Assembly (NCBI RefSeq): GCF_910594005.1
Contig: NC_057815.1
Coordinates: forward strand, 66,354,052 to 66,418,051
Direction: 5' to 3'
Source of the DNA: Cervus elaphus
Taxonomy: Eukaryota; Chordata; Mammalia; Artiodactyla; Cervidae
Length of the DNA stretch: 64,000 nucleotides
Positions 42,915-55,357 of the stretch are shown piece after piece (position 1 is the first letter of the stretch; every line of letters starts with the position of its first letter). Both the position numbers and the translations under genes were made by a program. Under the pieces are notes generated by a model. That model had not been told where the DNA came from. It made no database searches and saw nothing but the letters and a program-made list of their open reading frames with translations.

Positions 42915-43262
42915 AGAATGGGACTTCTTCCTTGATGTACAGTGGATAAGAATTGCCTGCCAATGTAGGGGACATGGATTCCATCCCTGGTCTGGGAAGA
43001 TCCCACATTTTGTAGAGCAACTAAGTCCATGCACCACAACTACTGAGCCCACATGCTGAAACTACTGAGCCTGAGTGATGCAACTACTGAAACCCACACA
43101 CACCTAGATCCTGTGCGCTGCAAAGAGAGAAGCCACTGCACTGAGAAGCCCACACACCACAACAAAGAGTAGCCCCTGCCAGCGGCAACTAGAGAAAGAC
43201 CATGCACAGCAATGAAGATCCAGTGCAGTCATAACAAAAATAATAAAAATAAAATAAAGCAA
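42915..43262 (+). mobile_element. CHR-type tRNA SINE
   Basis: 'acttcttccttgatgtacagtggataag', 'ggattccatccctgg', 'gcaactaagtccatgcaccac', 'ccactgcactgagaag', 'agcggcaactagag', then an (aaat)n tail. Confidence 0.87.
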
Positions 43263-43462
43263 ATAAATAGAAAATAAAAAGCATTAAAACATCAATGCTG
43301 AATGAAATAAAAAAGGGGAAAAATAGATCTTTCAAAAACAAAGCTTAGTTGAGGAATTTAGAGGGAAGAGTCCTGATGGCTGCATTTCCTTTGAAACACA
43401 TCAAAAATAAAATGGAATACTAAATGAAATAAAGACCAAAATATGGATAGATATGTGATAAA

Positions 43463-43529
43463 GCAAGTATACTAAATGGTAGGGTGTATATATACATGCT
43501 ATATATAGCAAGCATACTAAATGGTAGGT
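43463..43529. repeat. 44-bp tandem duplication
   Basis: The word agcaagtatactaaatggtagg at about 43463-43484 recurs as agcaagcatactaaatggtagg at about 43507-43528, with TA-rich sequence between. Confidence 0.8.
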
Positions 43530-44073
43530 GGGTATATGGGTGTTAACTGTTAGATTCTTCAACTCTGCTGCATGTTTAGATGTATTAATAATAAAAGGGA
43601 ACAAAATTAAGCATATTAACATCATTTTAACATCCTTTCAATGTGACAACAGTTGAATAGTTGTGACTATTGTTGTTGTCACAATAGTGACTACAATATA
43701 CTTGGCTGCAAAGAAAGAATTTGGAAGGAAGCACAAGTACAAATTAAATTTGTACTTGCTTCACACGTACAAATGGAATTATTTGAATTAAAAACAGAAA
43801 TAGAGAACTGTTTAACAGCACACAATGGAAAATTAAATAGAAGAAAAGGTGGGTCTCATTCAGTTTGCACTGATCATTTTTAACGAGTCGGAGAAAATAT
43901 TTTAAAAATCTGAGAAGGTACTTAGGTAACTAGCATCTGGGCTTTAGATCGCTCAGAATTCAGCACTGTTTCTGACCTAAACATCAACGGTATCCTTAAA
44001 AAAGCAAAAAGCAGCTGCTCTCTCACTGAAACCTGGAATATATTAAAAATCCTAGATTGAGCTAAAATGCTCA
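43530..44073. other. Intronic sequence, no feature recognised
   Basis: A small palindromic patch near 43735-43775 (caagtacaaatt…aatttgtacttg) could form a hairpin. Nothing else was seen. Confidence 0.45.
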
Positions 44074-44515
44074 TTAAAGCTATGGTTTTTCCAGTAGTCA
44101 TGTACAAAAGTGAGAGCTAGACCATAAAGAAAGCTGAGTGCCAAAGAATTGATGCTTTCAAATTGTGGTGCTGGAGAAGACTCCTAAGAGTATCATGGAC
44201 AGCAAGGAAATCAAACCAGTCAATCATAAAGGAAATCAACCATGAATATTCATTGGAAGGACTGAAAAGCTGAAGCTCCAATACTTTGGCCATCTGACGC
44301 AAAGAAGTGACTCACTGGAAAAGACCCTGATATTGGGAAAGATTGAGGGCAAGAGGAGAAGGGGACCACAGAGGATGAGATGGTTGGATGGCATCACGGA
44401 CTCAATGGACGTAAGTTTGAGCAAACTCTGGGAGATAGTGAAGGACAGTGAAGCCTGGTGTGCTGCAGTCCATAGGATCGCCAAGAGCTGGACATGACTA
44501 AGCAACTGAACAACA
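44074..44515 (+). mobile_element. BovB 3' fragment
   Basis: From 'aaagctatggtttttccagtagtcatg' to 'ctggacatgactaagcaactgaac'. It is the C-terminal domain and 3' end, with stops. Confidence 0.92.
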
Positions 44516-44734
44516 ACAATAACAAAAATGTTCAGTTTCCCTGCCCTTATTTTAATTATAGTTCTAATCTCACTTCACTAAATTGTATTCTTAATCTATG
44601 TGAGTGTGTGCATGCACACACATAGATTCACATGCGCTGTTATCTTGTTTATCTTAGACTCTCCATTTATTCTGCTATGAAGTGTCTATCCATGAGAATG
44701 CATACTCTAATAAGAAATAAAGACAAATGACTAC

Positions 44735-44870
44735 TCTATATGGTATTATTATCATCATCATCATACTGTTTTTATAGGATGGTAATCTGAAGCACAGAGT
44801 GGTAAAATAAACCACCCAAGGTTATACAGCTAGTAAGTGACATTCTTAGGATTCACACCATATTAGCCAT
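44735..44870 (+). mobile_element. MIR SINE relic
   Basis: An (atc)n start, then 'gaagcacagagtggtaaaataaaccacccaaggttatacagctagtaagtgac', the MIR core. Strong match by eye. Confidence 0.7.
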
Positions 44871-45386
44871 CAAGCTATATTCTTCATTTAGAAAATTCTT
44901 TAGAGAACCATATTTAGCAAATAGTCAAGATTCCTAATTCCCAAAATCTAAAAGCATTGAAAATGGGCCCCAGTGCTTAAGAACTGAGCCAAACTGGACA
45001 AAGAGAGCCTCAGTTGAAGAACTGGCATATCTTATTCCAAAAGTAATTGATAGTCAATGCCTTATCCACAGTCTTCTCTTACCATTCACTATTATATGTA
45101 CTGTTTCTGTTTATAATCTTGCTAAATACACCACGATTTAGGAACTACTTGATTTTGCCTTCTACTATTTATTCTTTATGCCTTATACTATATATTCATT
45201 CTCATATCTGCTTTACCCTACATGACTATAAATCCTCTGAGGATAAAGAATCAAGTTTTATTTATCTTTGTAGATACCCTGAAAAAAATGATTTAAGAAG
45301 CCACTTGCTTACATTTTTTTTCACTTGCTTACATTTAACAATTCATCGAGTTCTAATGTTTAAGTCACTAAAAAATATTATTTGGA
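44871..45386. other. Intronic sequence, no feature recognised
   Basis: Between 45047 and 45412 an open frame (121 codons) runs on into the following SINE; its composition is not coding-like. The patch 'ctctgaggataaagaatcaagttttatttatcttt' resembles an old repeat. Confidence 0.45.
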
Positions 45387-45620
45387 GACTTCCCTGGTGG
45401 TCCACAGGTTAAGAATATGCCGTCCAATGCAGGGAACACAGGTTCAATCCCTGGTCAGGGAACTAAGATCACACATGCTGCAGGGCAACTGAGCCTGTGC
45501 ACCACAACTACTAAGTCTGCACACTCTGGAGTTCAAGCATGACAACAAAAAGCCCGCGCCACAATGAAAGATCCCACATGCTGAAACTAAGACCCACTGC
45601 AGTACAAATAAATAAATAAA
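45387..45620 (+). mobile_element. CHR-type tRNA SINE
   Basis: 'gacttccctggtggtccacagg', 'caggttcaatccctggtcaggg', 'ccacatgctgaaac', then an (aaat)n tail. Confidence 0.88.
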
Positions 45621-46737
45621 ATTATTTTAATATATGTTCATTAAAATTAGTTAACAACATTAGTAGCAGTTCAATACAAATGAATACTCCTTGAATCAAT
45701 GCTTAGTTTACATTTATTAGTTTGTGAAGACTAAGAATATAATTCTGTTAAATTATATACATACAATATTTTAAAAATTGAACACAAATGCCATCAAGTG
45801 AATGTAAGAGTTTAATCCTACTATGAAAAATAAAGTTTCTGCAAACTATTTAAATATAAACTTCATGAAGTGATTGATTTCTGAGAATATAAAGGAGAAA
45901 TTTATATTACATAAGCCACTTGTGGCTATCAATTAATGGTCAAAAGATATGCTTTTATTTCTTTCTAGCAATATCATCTTTTTGGCTTAAGAATAACATT
46001 TTATTGATTCCTATTCTGAGTTGGAATTTTCATAACAGACATGAAAAAGGCATTCTTCATTTCACCCATCAAATGTTATTTAAGCATTTATGATGTGCCA
46101 GATATTGTACTAAGTACTAGACATAAATTACGAGGGAAATATAATCCTATATTCAAGGACTCTCTAGGAGGGGAAGTGAGGTGTGAGTATTTCCTGGACA
46201 GTGTTATGGTTTCTTCTTTTAAAGCTAAAGCATTAGGTCACTTCCTGCTTTCTCAGAAAATCCATAAAGCAAACCAACTTAGAGAATTAGCAAGAGCAAC
46301 AATTTATATTAGAGTAACAGCAGTTTAAACTAAAATTTAACTTAAAATAAAACTTCTGTTCATTATTTTTACTCATACATTACATTAAAAGGTTGGATAG
46401 AATTTCACCCAATTTTTACATTCCTTGGGACCAGCTGATTTAAAATAAGGCTATGCTGCTTGTCCAGAATCCACTCTGCAGGTTATGTAGAGAATTCATC
46501 AAAGAGACAGACAGTCCTACTTACTACAGAACAACTGATGTTCAGATACAACAAACAAGAGACCTATGTGACTGCTGGTCATAAAATACATAACATGCAC
46601 ATTAAGAGAAAAGATAAGTGATTTCAGATATGAATTTCAAATTCAAACTCAACTGAACTGGTGATTTAAAGTGCAAAAACATCTCTCACATGGACAATAC
46701 TATGAAGCAGTGCTCTATTGAGGAGCACTCAGATCAG
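45621..46737. other. Intronic sequence with an old repeat relic
   Basis: 46065-46130 ('gcatttatgatgtgccagatattgtactaagtactag') is typical of an ancient mammalian repeat. The 95-codon frame at 46041-46328 runs through it and is not considered a gene. Confidence 0.5.
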
Positions 46738-48216
46738 CACTCAGTCCCTCAGTCATGTCTGATTCTTTGCAACCCCAAGAACCACAGCACTCCAGGCCTC
46801 CCTGTCCATCACCAACTCCCGGAGTCCACCCAAACCCATGTCCACTGAGTTGGTGATGCCATCCAACCATCTCATCCTCTGTCGTCCCCTTCTCCTCCTG
46901 CCCTCAATCTCTCCCAGCATCAGGGTCTTTTCAAATGAGTCAGCTCTTCACATCAGGTGGCCAAAGTATTGGAGTTTCAGCTTCAACATCAGACCTTCCA
47001 ATGAAAACCCAGGACTGATCTCCTTTAGGGTGGACTGGTTGGATCTCCCTGCAGTCCAAGGGACTCTCAAGAGTCTTCTCCAACACCACAGTTCAAAAGC
47101 ATCATCAGTTCTTCGGCACTCAGCTTTCTTTATAGTCGAACTCTCACATCCATACATGACCACTGGAAAAACCATAGCCTTGACTAGACGGACCTTTGTT
47201 GACAAAGTAATGTCTCTGCTTTTTAATATGCTGTCTAGGTTGGTCATAACTTTCCTTCCAAGGAGTAAGAGTCTTTGAATTTCATGGCTGTAATCATCAT
47301 CTGCATGATTTTGGAGCCCCCCAAAATAAAGTCAGCCACTGTTTCCGCTGTTTCCCCATCTGTTTGCCATGAAGTGATGGGACTGGATGCCATGATCTTA
47401 GTTTTCTGAATGTTAAGCTTTAAGCCAACTTTTTCACTCTCCTCTTTCACTTTCATCAAGAGACTCTTTAGTTCTTCTTCACTTTCTCCCATAAGGGTGG
47501 TGTCGTCTGCATATCTGAGGTTAATGATATTTCTCCCGGCAGTCTTGATTCCAGCTTGTGCTTCATCCAGCCCAGCATTTCTCATGATGTACTCTGCATA
47601 TAAGTTAAATAAGCAGAGTGACAATATACAGCCTTGACATACTCCTTTTCCTATTTGGACCAGTCTGTTGTTCCATGTCCAGTTCTAACTGTTGCTTCCT
47701 GACCTGCATACAGGTTTCTCAAGAGGCAGGTCAGGTGGTCTGGTATTCCCATCTCTTTCAGAATTTTCCACAGTTTGAGGTGATCCACACAGTCGAAGGC
47801 TTTGGCATAGTCAATAAAGCAGAAATAGATGTTTTTCTGGAACTCTCTTGCTTTTTTGATGATCCAGAAGATGGCAATTTGTTCTCTGGTTCCTCTGCCT
47901 TTTCTAAATCCAGTTTGAACATCTGGAAGTTCACGGTTCTCTTACTGGTGAAGCCTGACTTGGAGAATTTTAAGCATCACTTTTCTAGCATGTGAGATGA
48001 GTGCAACTGTGCGATAGTTTGAGCATTGTTTGGCATTACCTTTCTTTGGGATTGGAATGAAAACTGACCTTTTCCAGTCCTGTGGTCACTGCTGACTTTT
48101 CCAAATTTGCTGGCATGTTGAGTGCAGCACTTTCACAGCATCATCTTTCAGGATTTGAAATAGCTCAACTGGAATTCCATCACATCCACTAGCTTTGTTC
48201 GTAGTGATGCTTCCTA
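46738..48216 (-). mobile_element. BovB LINE, long reverse copy
   Basis: It runs from the reversed 3' end (cactcagtccctcagtcatgtctg) to reversed 'ggaagcatcactacgaacaaagc' at about 48185-48214. On the minus strand, 47244-47624 is open for 126 codons with L-R-Y-A-D-D-T-T-L and K-L-N-I-Q-K-T-K-I, and 46948-47247 carries the C-terminal domain in another frame. It starts in the same K-A-S-G-D region as many truncated BovB copies. Confidence 0.93.
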
Positions 48217-48589
48217 GACATGTATTTATTTAACAATGGATAATGGTTCTCTTACACAAAACTAGGTGAGCTAGTTTCATTGGTTTATGGATCTATTTCT
48301 CCATTAGACTAAGACTTAACTCAAAGACAGTAACCACATCCTTTTTACTTTAATGAAGAATGTAACAATTCAATTTCATCACAAAGAAACAGTTCTATAT
48401 TATTCCTGCTAATAACTACAAATTAATAAAAATATTTTATTTTAGAGACTGCTTCTCTTCTTTCAGATTTTTAATATCCTAGAATGCATGCCCCTTCTTT
48501 ATAACTCTAAAGCTTAAACTATATATAATATCAAATTAACTACCTATATATACCATTTTTAAAAACTCTACTTCTATAATATATCTGCA

Positions 48590-48652
48590 AAGTTCTAGTG
48601 AAGGACAGTCAATGGGTCACAAAGAATCAGGCACGACTTAGCAACTGAAGAA
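48590..48652 (+). mobile_element. Bov 3'-end scrap
   Basis: 'agtgaaggacagtcaatgggtcacaaagaatcaggcacgacttagcaactg' matches the last 50-60 bases of BovB or Bov-A. Confidence 0.7.
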
Positions 48653-49784
48653 CAACAAGACCAATTAAAATGTTATTTTCCATTACCCATACAAATTTTC
48701 ACTTTACTTTGAAAAGGAAATATTCTAATGTTATTAAGGACATTCTCACCACCTAAGAACAGCTGCCACATGGTAGGTCTTCAATGTTAGCCAAACTACA
48801 CTGTTAATAAATACTATTTGCAAAGGGATTGAATGAAGAAGCTGTACAAATACGCATTTGATTTCTGCAGTGTTTCAATATTTATTCAGCATTGTCACAA
48901 GTCCCCCTCCAAAAACATCTGTCATCAAACATGAACACAAAACCATCATGTTCAAGACCATGACATTTTCTTCCACTGAAGATACTTTAAAGGTCTGATT
49001 TTCTCTATAACCAGTCATCATAAATGGGACAGATAATACTCCATGAATTACATTCATCTTTATTAGCAGTTACTCCATTTGGGGGGCTCTCTTAAATAAA
49101 AATCGATCACTAGCCATTTGTTCTGAATGATCTATTTTAAGCTGCTAATAAACAAGAATGGATATTGTAATCATTCTGATTCTCTAGAGGTAACTCTAAA
49201 GTTTTCGGAACTTCCATGAGAAATTTTTGGTACTTAATGGTTTTAGTTATTCAATGATCCCAGATGAACAGAATGATATAATTTATTTCTATATTCTGGC
49301 CTTTGGCTGAAAATAAAAAATGCAACAAATACTAAAATTATATAGAACTCAGAACTTCAGGAAAACGCACATTTAACAGACCATCATTCTTTATCTGTGT
49401 AGATTATACAAATGTAAATTGTGAGTTAAAGAAGAAAATCTATAAATACTAGCTACTGCCACCAACAGAAACTGACCTCTGTTAGTACATAAAGAAACAG
49501 TGAGAGAGGAAAGAAAACATAGGCTTTTGGTCAGACACCAACATTCAGACTGCGTGATGGTTGCCCTTTCTGAGTCTTGGGGACTTACTTTTAAATTACA
49601 AGATATAATAGTATCCTACAGTGTTTAAGAATTTAAATAAAATAATGATGTCTAGCATATACTTAGTATACCAAAAACTATGGTTATCCTAAGTTAGGAG
49701 GGAAAAGATCCTCTTTTCAATCATATTTATACATGTGGCTACATCAAGCATCTCAAATTAATACCAGAATAAGAAAATTATTGT
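48653..49784. other. Intronic sequence, no feature recognised
   Basis: No exon or young repeat seen. A T/A-rich landscape. Confidence 0.5.
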
Positions 49785-50300
49785 TAGTTACTATATTAGT
49801 TTCCAAGATACTGTTAACAAGTATCATAAACTAGGTGGCTTCAAAGAGAAATAGGGCTTCCCTGGTAGCTCAGTGGTAAAGAATCCGCCTGCCAATACCA
49901 AAGACATGGACCAGTTTGATCCCTGGTCCAGAAAGATCCCACACAACACAGGACAACTAAGCCCATGCTCCATAACTACTGAGCCTGTAATCTAAGCCCG
50001 GGACCTGCACCTACTGAAGCCTGCATGCTCTCGAGCCCGAGCTCCGCAACAAGAGAAGCCACAGCAATGAGAAGCCCATGCGCGGCTAGACAGTAGTCCC
50101 TACTCGCCACAACTAGAGAAAGCCCAAACAACAAAGACCCAACACAGTCAAGTAAATAAATAATTTTTTTAAAAAAGAAATGTATTCTCCCAGAATTCTG
50201 CTGACTAGAAGTCTGAAATAAAGGTGTCAGCAGCCTTGGTTTCTTTTTGAGGCTCTAAAGGAGAGTATGTTCCATGTCTACTAGCTCTAAGTCAGAGCTT
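49785..50300 (+). mobile_element. Old interspersed repeat interrupted by a SINE
   Basis: 'actatattagtttccaagatactgttaacaagtatcataaactaggtggcttcaa' before the SINE and 'gtattctcccagaattctgctgactagaagtctgaaataaaggtgtcagc' after it form one continuous ancient repeat. The class is not fixed. Confidence 0.5.
49857..50165 (+). mobile_element. CHR-type tRNA SINE
   Basis: 'ggcttccctggtagctcagtgg', 'gtttgatccctggtccag', 'acaactaagcccatgctcc', 'gccacagcaatgagaagccc', 'cgccacaactagagaaagccc', then an (aaat)n-like tail. agaaat occurs at both edges. Confidence 0.9.
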
Positions 50301-50744
50301 CCCACATAATGTATTGCACCCCCACAGCAATACCAGGAATGAGAATACCTCAGCCTTCAATGAACTAAGAGAGGCATGAGGCATTGAGCTGCCAGGACTG
50401 CTAATTCTGCATTCTTTAAAAGTTCTACAACACTTTTTCGAAAGGCATGAAACCAGTCAGGCTTATGCTGTAGCAACTTGGCATTAAGATCTGAGGTTAC
50501 TACTGCGCAAAGGACTCTGAAAATCAGGCATTACATAGTACATATTACATATACCAATATTCAAGTTTAAACAGACAATCTCAGATGTAACCTATTAGTG
50601 TAACATTGTTATAATTGGATATCATCACAATTTGCCCATCAAATCACCTAAAAATCAAACTGACTAGATTCTTGACTTTAAAACTTACTAGTCCAAAACA
50701 TGATTAGAAAGTTCTATACACAACTTACATAAGGTGCTCACTCT
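50301..50744. other. Intronic sequence, no feature recognised
   Basis: Nothing recognised beyond the end of the old repeat. Confidence 0.45.
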
Positions 50745-52105
50745 TGCCACTTCTATTCAACATAATGCTGGAAGTACTAGCAAGAGCAATCAAACAAGAA
50801 AAAATAAAGAAAAGGCATCCAAATCAGAAAGGAAAAAGCAAAATTATATCTGTTTACAAATACATAATCCCCTATGCAGAAAATGCTAAAGACTCTATTA
50901 AAAAAAAACTATCAGAATAAATGAATTTATTAAAGTTGAAGAAAACAAAAATCAACATACTAAAATCAGTTGTGCTTCTTTATATCAACAACCTATACAA
51001 AAAGAAAACTAAGAAAACAATCTCATTTATGATAATATCAAAAAATATTCCTATTTTAACAATGCAAATCATGTATTGTCCTGGTATATCCACTATCCTC
51101 ACTAAAAGTTTCTTTTTAAAAAAACTAAGTGGACTATAACCTGTTCAAACATTATATAACACCACTCAAAGCCTGGTTCTAACCTTTTCTCTCTTCTCCT
51201 GCTGGGACTCCTACAATGTATAATTAGTCTGTTTAATAGTATCACAGTTTCTTTAGGCTCTGTTTTCTTTTTTTCAATTCTTTTTCTTTCTTGTTCTCAG
51301 ACTTGATAGTTTTCTCTCCTGTCATTTTTCACTTTTTCCCTTTAAGGAGCCAGCCATTAAAGAAAACAGAACCTTTCTACATGGTTGGTGGGAATGTAAA
51401 TTGGTGTAGCCACTAGGAACAGTATGGAGGTTCCTCAAGAAACTAAAGATAGAGTTACCATATGATCCAACAATTCCACTCCTGGATCTGTATGAGGAAA
51501 AAATGAAAACACTAATTTGAAAAGATATATGCATCTTGATGTTCATAGCAGCACCATTTACAACAGTCATGATAACATGGAGGCAACCCAAGTGTCCATC
51601 AAGGAACAACTGGGTTAAGAAGACATGAGATACACACATGTGGCACATGCACTGGAATATGAACTCAACCATAAAAAAGAACGGAACACCTCCATTTGCA
51701 GCACTGTAGACACACCTAGAAGAATATAATGCTTCGTGAAATAAGTCACACAGAGAAAGACAAATACTATATGATATCACTTATATGTGGAATCTAAAAT
51801 TACAAATCAAGGTATAGGTAAAACAAAAAGAGACTCGAAGATATAGAAAACAAACTTGTGGTTACAAAAGGGAAAAGGGAAGGAGGAAGGAACAAATTAG
51901 GGGTATAAAATTAACAAACTACTATACATAAGATAGATAAGCAATAAGGATTTACTGTACAGCACAGGGAATTATATCTAATTTCCTATAATAACCTATA
52001 ATGGAATTTAATATGCAAGAAACTGAATCATTATACTGTATGTACACTGGGAAACTAATAAAATATTGTACATTGATTATACTTCAATGAAAAAATAAAA
52101 TTTAA
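50745..52105 (+). mobile_element. Old L1 ORF2 piece and L1 3' end
   Basis: 50745-51060 resembles ORF2 reverse transcriptase ('ctcttgccacttctattcaacataatgctggaagtactagc'). 51180-51340 appears inverted. 51375-52105 is the ORF2 end plus 3' UTR ('tggttggtgggaatgtaaattggtg', 'gttcatagcagcaccatttacaac', 'atcacttatatgtggaatctaaaa', 'tacagcacagggaattatatctaa'). All frames are broken. Confidence 0.82.
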
Positions 52106-52496
52106 AAGTATATTCTGCATATAAATCCTCAATTATATGTGTGATCAGAGCTAAATGAGTTCTTAAAATTAAAGCAAATAAACAAGCAAGATAATAAAAC
52201 TAAATATAACAAAGTTTCTAAAAAAAAGACAAAACTATAATAGCAAATCTACATGCCTAAGAAAACTAAAATTTACTCATATCGACCACTGTTTCTCCTA
52301 ACAGTTCTTAAAACTTTAAAAATCAAACTATGTATATCAAGTATTTTGAGGAAAAAAATCTCTCTGCTTTCCTCCCAAAATTTATTTCTAATTATTGTTG
52401 CATAAGTTAAGGAGTTCAAAAGTAAAATAATTTTAAAACATAAGTATCAACATGAACACAGAAAATAACTCTCAACTTCTTCTCAAAATAGTTGTC

Positions 52497-52920
52497 TTTA
52501 TTGCTCTACAGGACAAGGCTAGCAAAATAGAAAACTCCAAGTATATAGTCCACTATTTTAAATAACTTCACCAATGCTTCTTTAAGAGCAATGACCAGAA
52601 ACCTAACTGTACACAGCTAAATTAAGTTACATTTGAAACTTTTACTGTGAGGAAATTCACCAAAAAAGAACCCTGCCACACACACAGTATAGTGGGTAAT
52701 ATGCCCAACTCTTCATAAATTTCTTTCTTAAAAGAATAAAAATAGCAAAAAGTTGCACTTGAGGTGAGACTGTATGATACCACAGGCTTTTTGACAGGGT
52801 GTCCGTATTTGCTCTGTGTTTGTCCTCAGACGAGGAGCCGCCCTTAAAGCCCACAAACTTTTCCTGCTCTTTCTCTCCAGCCACAGTAACCTTTTGTATC
52901 CTTCCTTCACTAGCAGCATT
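52497..52920 (-). other. Candidate alternative terminal exon (possible short FCHSD2 isoform)
   Basis: On the minus strand a plausible acceptor (CTTCCTGTAGTCTTTGGCAG, ending at 52921) is followed by an open frame from 52920 to a TGA at 52657-52659, about 87 codons. It begins N-A-A-S-E-G-R-I-Q-K-V-T-V-A-G-E-K and continues with E-K-F-V-G-F-K-G-G-S-S-S-E-D-K. The phase is 0, which fits the upstream exon at 55312-55357 (ends in phase 0). An AATAAA lies 155 bases after the stop (52497-52502). The patch has CpGs (ACGAGGAGCCGCC), which are rare nearby. No genomic A tail follows the signal, so it is not an obvious processed pseudogene. The product was not recognised; a fragment of another gene or chance remains possible. 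Confidence 0.35.
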
Positions 52921-53525
52921 CTGCCAAAGACTACAGGAAGTATATTAATACACAGAACTCGCCTTTAGCAACTTCAGTCTGAGTATTCCAAATAATTTTA
53001 CCAATACCTCAGTGGTTAGCTAACTGTAGTCAAAAGCCAGACTAAATTTCACCCTAATACTTAATGCTGTTTAATGACTCACACTGCTTCTGTGTTTTTA
53101 GAGATTCATTTGCTCCATTTGTATAAATAGATATGCCATACATCTATTATTTCTGGAGAATTACAAAATGAATTTCACAAACCGTGCTTAAAAATAAAAC
53201 ATTAATACTCTCATAGGAAATTGAAAGTAGCAAGAACCCTGAAAAAATTCAGGGCTCAAATTGCTTCAAGTGTAAATAAGGACATACAGTATTATTTTCT
53301 TTCTTTCTTCTAACATTCCCCTAAAAATGTATTACAAGTTTAGTCTGCATGTACTTGAGGTACTATTTTTCAAGTTGCTGTCATCTGATCAATCCCACTT
53401 AAATTCTTTTCCTTCATATTTTTCTATTGGGACAGCTCATCTGTATGATCTCTAAATCTCACAAATACTACTCAAACTTTTTGGAGCATTAATTCTTCGT
53501 GTAGACGATGACAACATATACCACA
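52921..53525. other. Intronic sequence, no feature recognised
   Basis: No repeat or exon assigned. Confidence 0.45.
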
Positions 53526-53573
53526 AGTAATAACTTTCTATAAAGTAATAACTTCTATGAAGTAATAACTTCA
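53526..53573. repeat. 17-18 bp tandem repeat, about three copies
   Basis: agtaataactttctataa, agtaataacttctatga and agtaataacttcat follow one another. Confidence 0.85.
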
Positions 53574-53644
53574 TTCTTTTCAACTGACTATAATGCCACA
53601 TCAGTTGTTTTGAAGAGAATTTTATTTTTTATTTTTAAATTTTA

Positions 53645-53757
53645 TTATTATTCTTTTCGGCTGCACTGCACAGCCTATGGGATTTTAGTTCTCCCAACAG
53701 GAATCAAACCCTTGACAGAGTGCAGAGTCCTAACCACTGGACCACCAGGGAACTCCC
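53645..53757 (-). mobile_element. CHR-type tRNA SINE, reverse orientation
   Basis: 'ggctgcactgcacagcctatgggattttagttc', 'ggaatcaaaccc' (reversed B box), 'ccaccagggaactccctg' (reversed head). Confidence 0.85.
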
Positions 53758-55311
53758 TGAAGAGAAAGAATTTAATACATTTAATTAGAAGTTAATATAC
53801 AACCATCGAAGTTCTGTAAGTGCTAGGACTCTTTTTTCTTCTTCTTTTTTGGGCACTCATATCCACAGAAGCTGAAAGAGTGCTCAAAATATTTTCTCAA
53901 CACATGAAAAGTGGTATATCTTAAACTAATTTTAAAATAATACTTTTATAAGAAAATTAGAGTAATTCCTTATAGAGCATAGATTTCCCATTCATCTACA
54001 GTTCAACTAAGGAAATTATCAATATTCATAAAACTAAGCTCCTGACAGAGATGAACCAAAATATTAAAATGCTTAAAAGAATATTAAATACACTGCTATA
54101 AATGGATAACCAACAAAGACCTATTGTATATAGTACATGGAAAAAAAGAGTATTAAATATAAAAAGGAAATGAAAACACAACTACCATATTTTAAAAGAC
54201 TGCTTTAAAATTGGTAAAATTGATAAAGAAAACTAAAAATTCAAAGAAGTTGTTCACATAAATTATGATTCCATTTCTTTTAAATATATTTAAATACTCT
54301 TGGCTGTTTAGATGATGTACCAACAACAAATAATAGCCAAAACTATGGAATGTCCCAGAAAGGAAGTGTCATTATCAAATACTATCCATTAGATAGTTGG
54401 CAGTATAAATGTTCCACATACTTTCAATTTAACAACTAGCAGACTCTCTAAAGGAAATTTCCACAGCAAAGATAAATGTTCTGATTTTCAGTGGATTTTT
54501 AAATGTGTATAAATGAAAGCTAAGAATATACCAGCTTTGACATTTTTAAAAATTTAACAATTTAAACTGAAATGTGTAAGTTAAAAAACTAAAACATTCT
54601 CAGGTGTTCAATTTTTCTTTAATTATGCCTTTCAAATGTTTTTAACATAACGAATATTCATTTTTTAGCACGAAAAAACAAAACAAAAAACAGAAAAGGC
54701 ATGAGATAATCTTGAAAACTGATAAATGATAAAATGCTCTACTGTCATTGTTAAAGATTCAATCAGGCTAGAAAATTGGCAGTATCAGTGATGTGCTCTA
54801 CTTTATCTGTCACCACAACAAACCATAAAACCTCATTAGGCTCAACCTCACCTGTGCAGTATTTTTGCTAAAAATTTAACCTAAATCTAATCATGAAGAA
54901 AAAAACCTGGATTATTTGAAAAAGCTTTTTATGAGACAAGTGACCAGATAAGTAAAACAGGTGAGAGAAATCAAATGGAGCAAACTTTCAGTTAAAAAAT
55001 AAATGAGTCATAGGGATGAAATGTACAGTTGTGAATATATATACTTGTGAATTCTATTCACTATTATTTATACTTGTAAATACTTCAAAATATTGTGAAT
55101 ATTATCTTCTCCCAGAATGTTCATAAACTTCTTTGTAGTAAGAAGCAACTCAGCTCCTCATCTGAAGATTCAAACGGAGTAAAAGGAGGAAAAAAGTGAG
55201 AGAGCCAAGGAAAAGGAGAATGCAGGGATACCAATGCTTCTCTCCAACAACCATATCTGCCCTTAAGCCAAAGAAGTATGAGAGGATGGGGACCTTCACT
55301 TGCAAGCTTAC
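53758..55311. other. Intronic sequence, mostly unassigned
   Basis: 54085-54165 is a short L1 3'-UTR relic ('ggataaccaacaaagacctattgtatatagtacatgg'). The rest, up to the exon donor at 55310-55311, shows nothing recognisable. Confidence 0.45.
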
Positions 55312-55357
55312 CTGTGCATACTCTCTTTCAATAGCAGCCTTCTTCTGACTGAATGTC
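55312..55357 (-). CDS. FCHSD2: FCHSD2 coding exon (F-BAR domain start)
   Basis: On the minus strand the 46-bp exon follows an acceptor ending TTTTAG and is followed by the donor GTAAGC. After one base that completes the previous Arg codon it reads T-F-S-Q-K-K-A-A-I-E-R-E-Y-A-Q, ending in phase 0, and continues into G-I-Q-K-L at 550. This matches the FCHSD2 F-BAR segment that I recall as R-T-F-S-Q-K-K-A-A-I-E-R-E-Y-A-Q-G. The preceding exon (…L-L-E-D-M-R) was not found between here and 64000, so it lies beyond the window. The intron between the two exons is 54,761 bp. Both boundaries and the match make the call firm even though the exon is very short. Confidence 0.92.

Noticed and set aside
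45047..45412. 121-codon open frame
   Set aside because: It runs out of intron sequence into a CHR SINE. Its hydrophobic, AT-driven composition is what AT-rich DNA gives by chance.
46041..46328. 95-codon open frame on the plus strand
   Set aside because: It overlaps an ancient repeat phrase, has no domain, no splice context and no coding bias.
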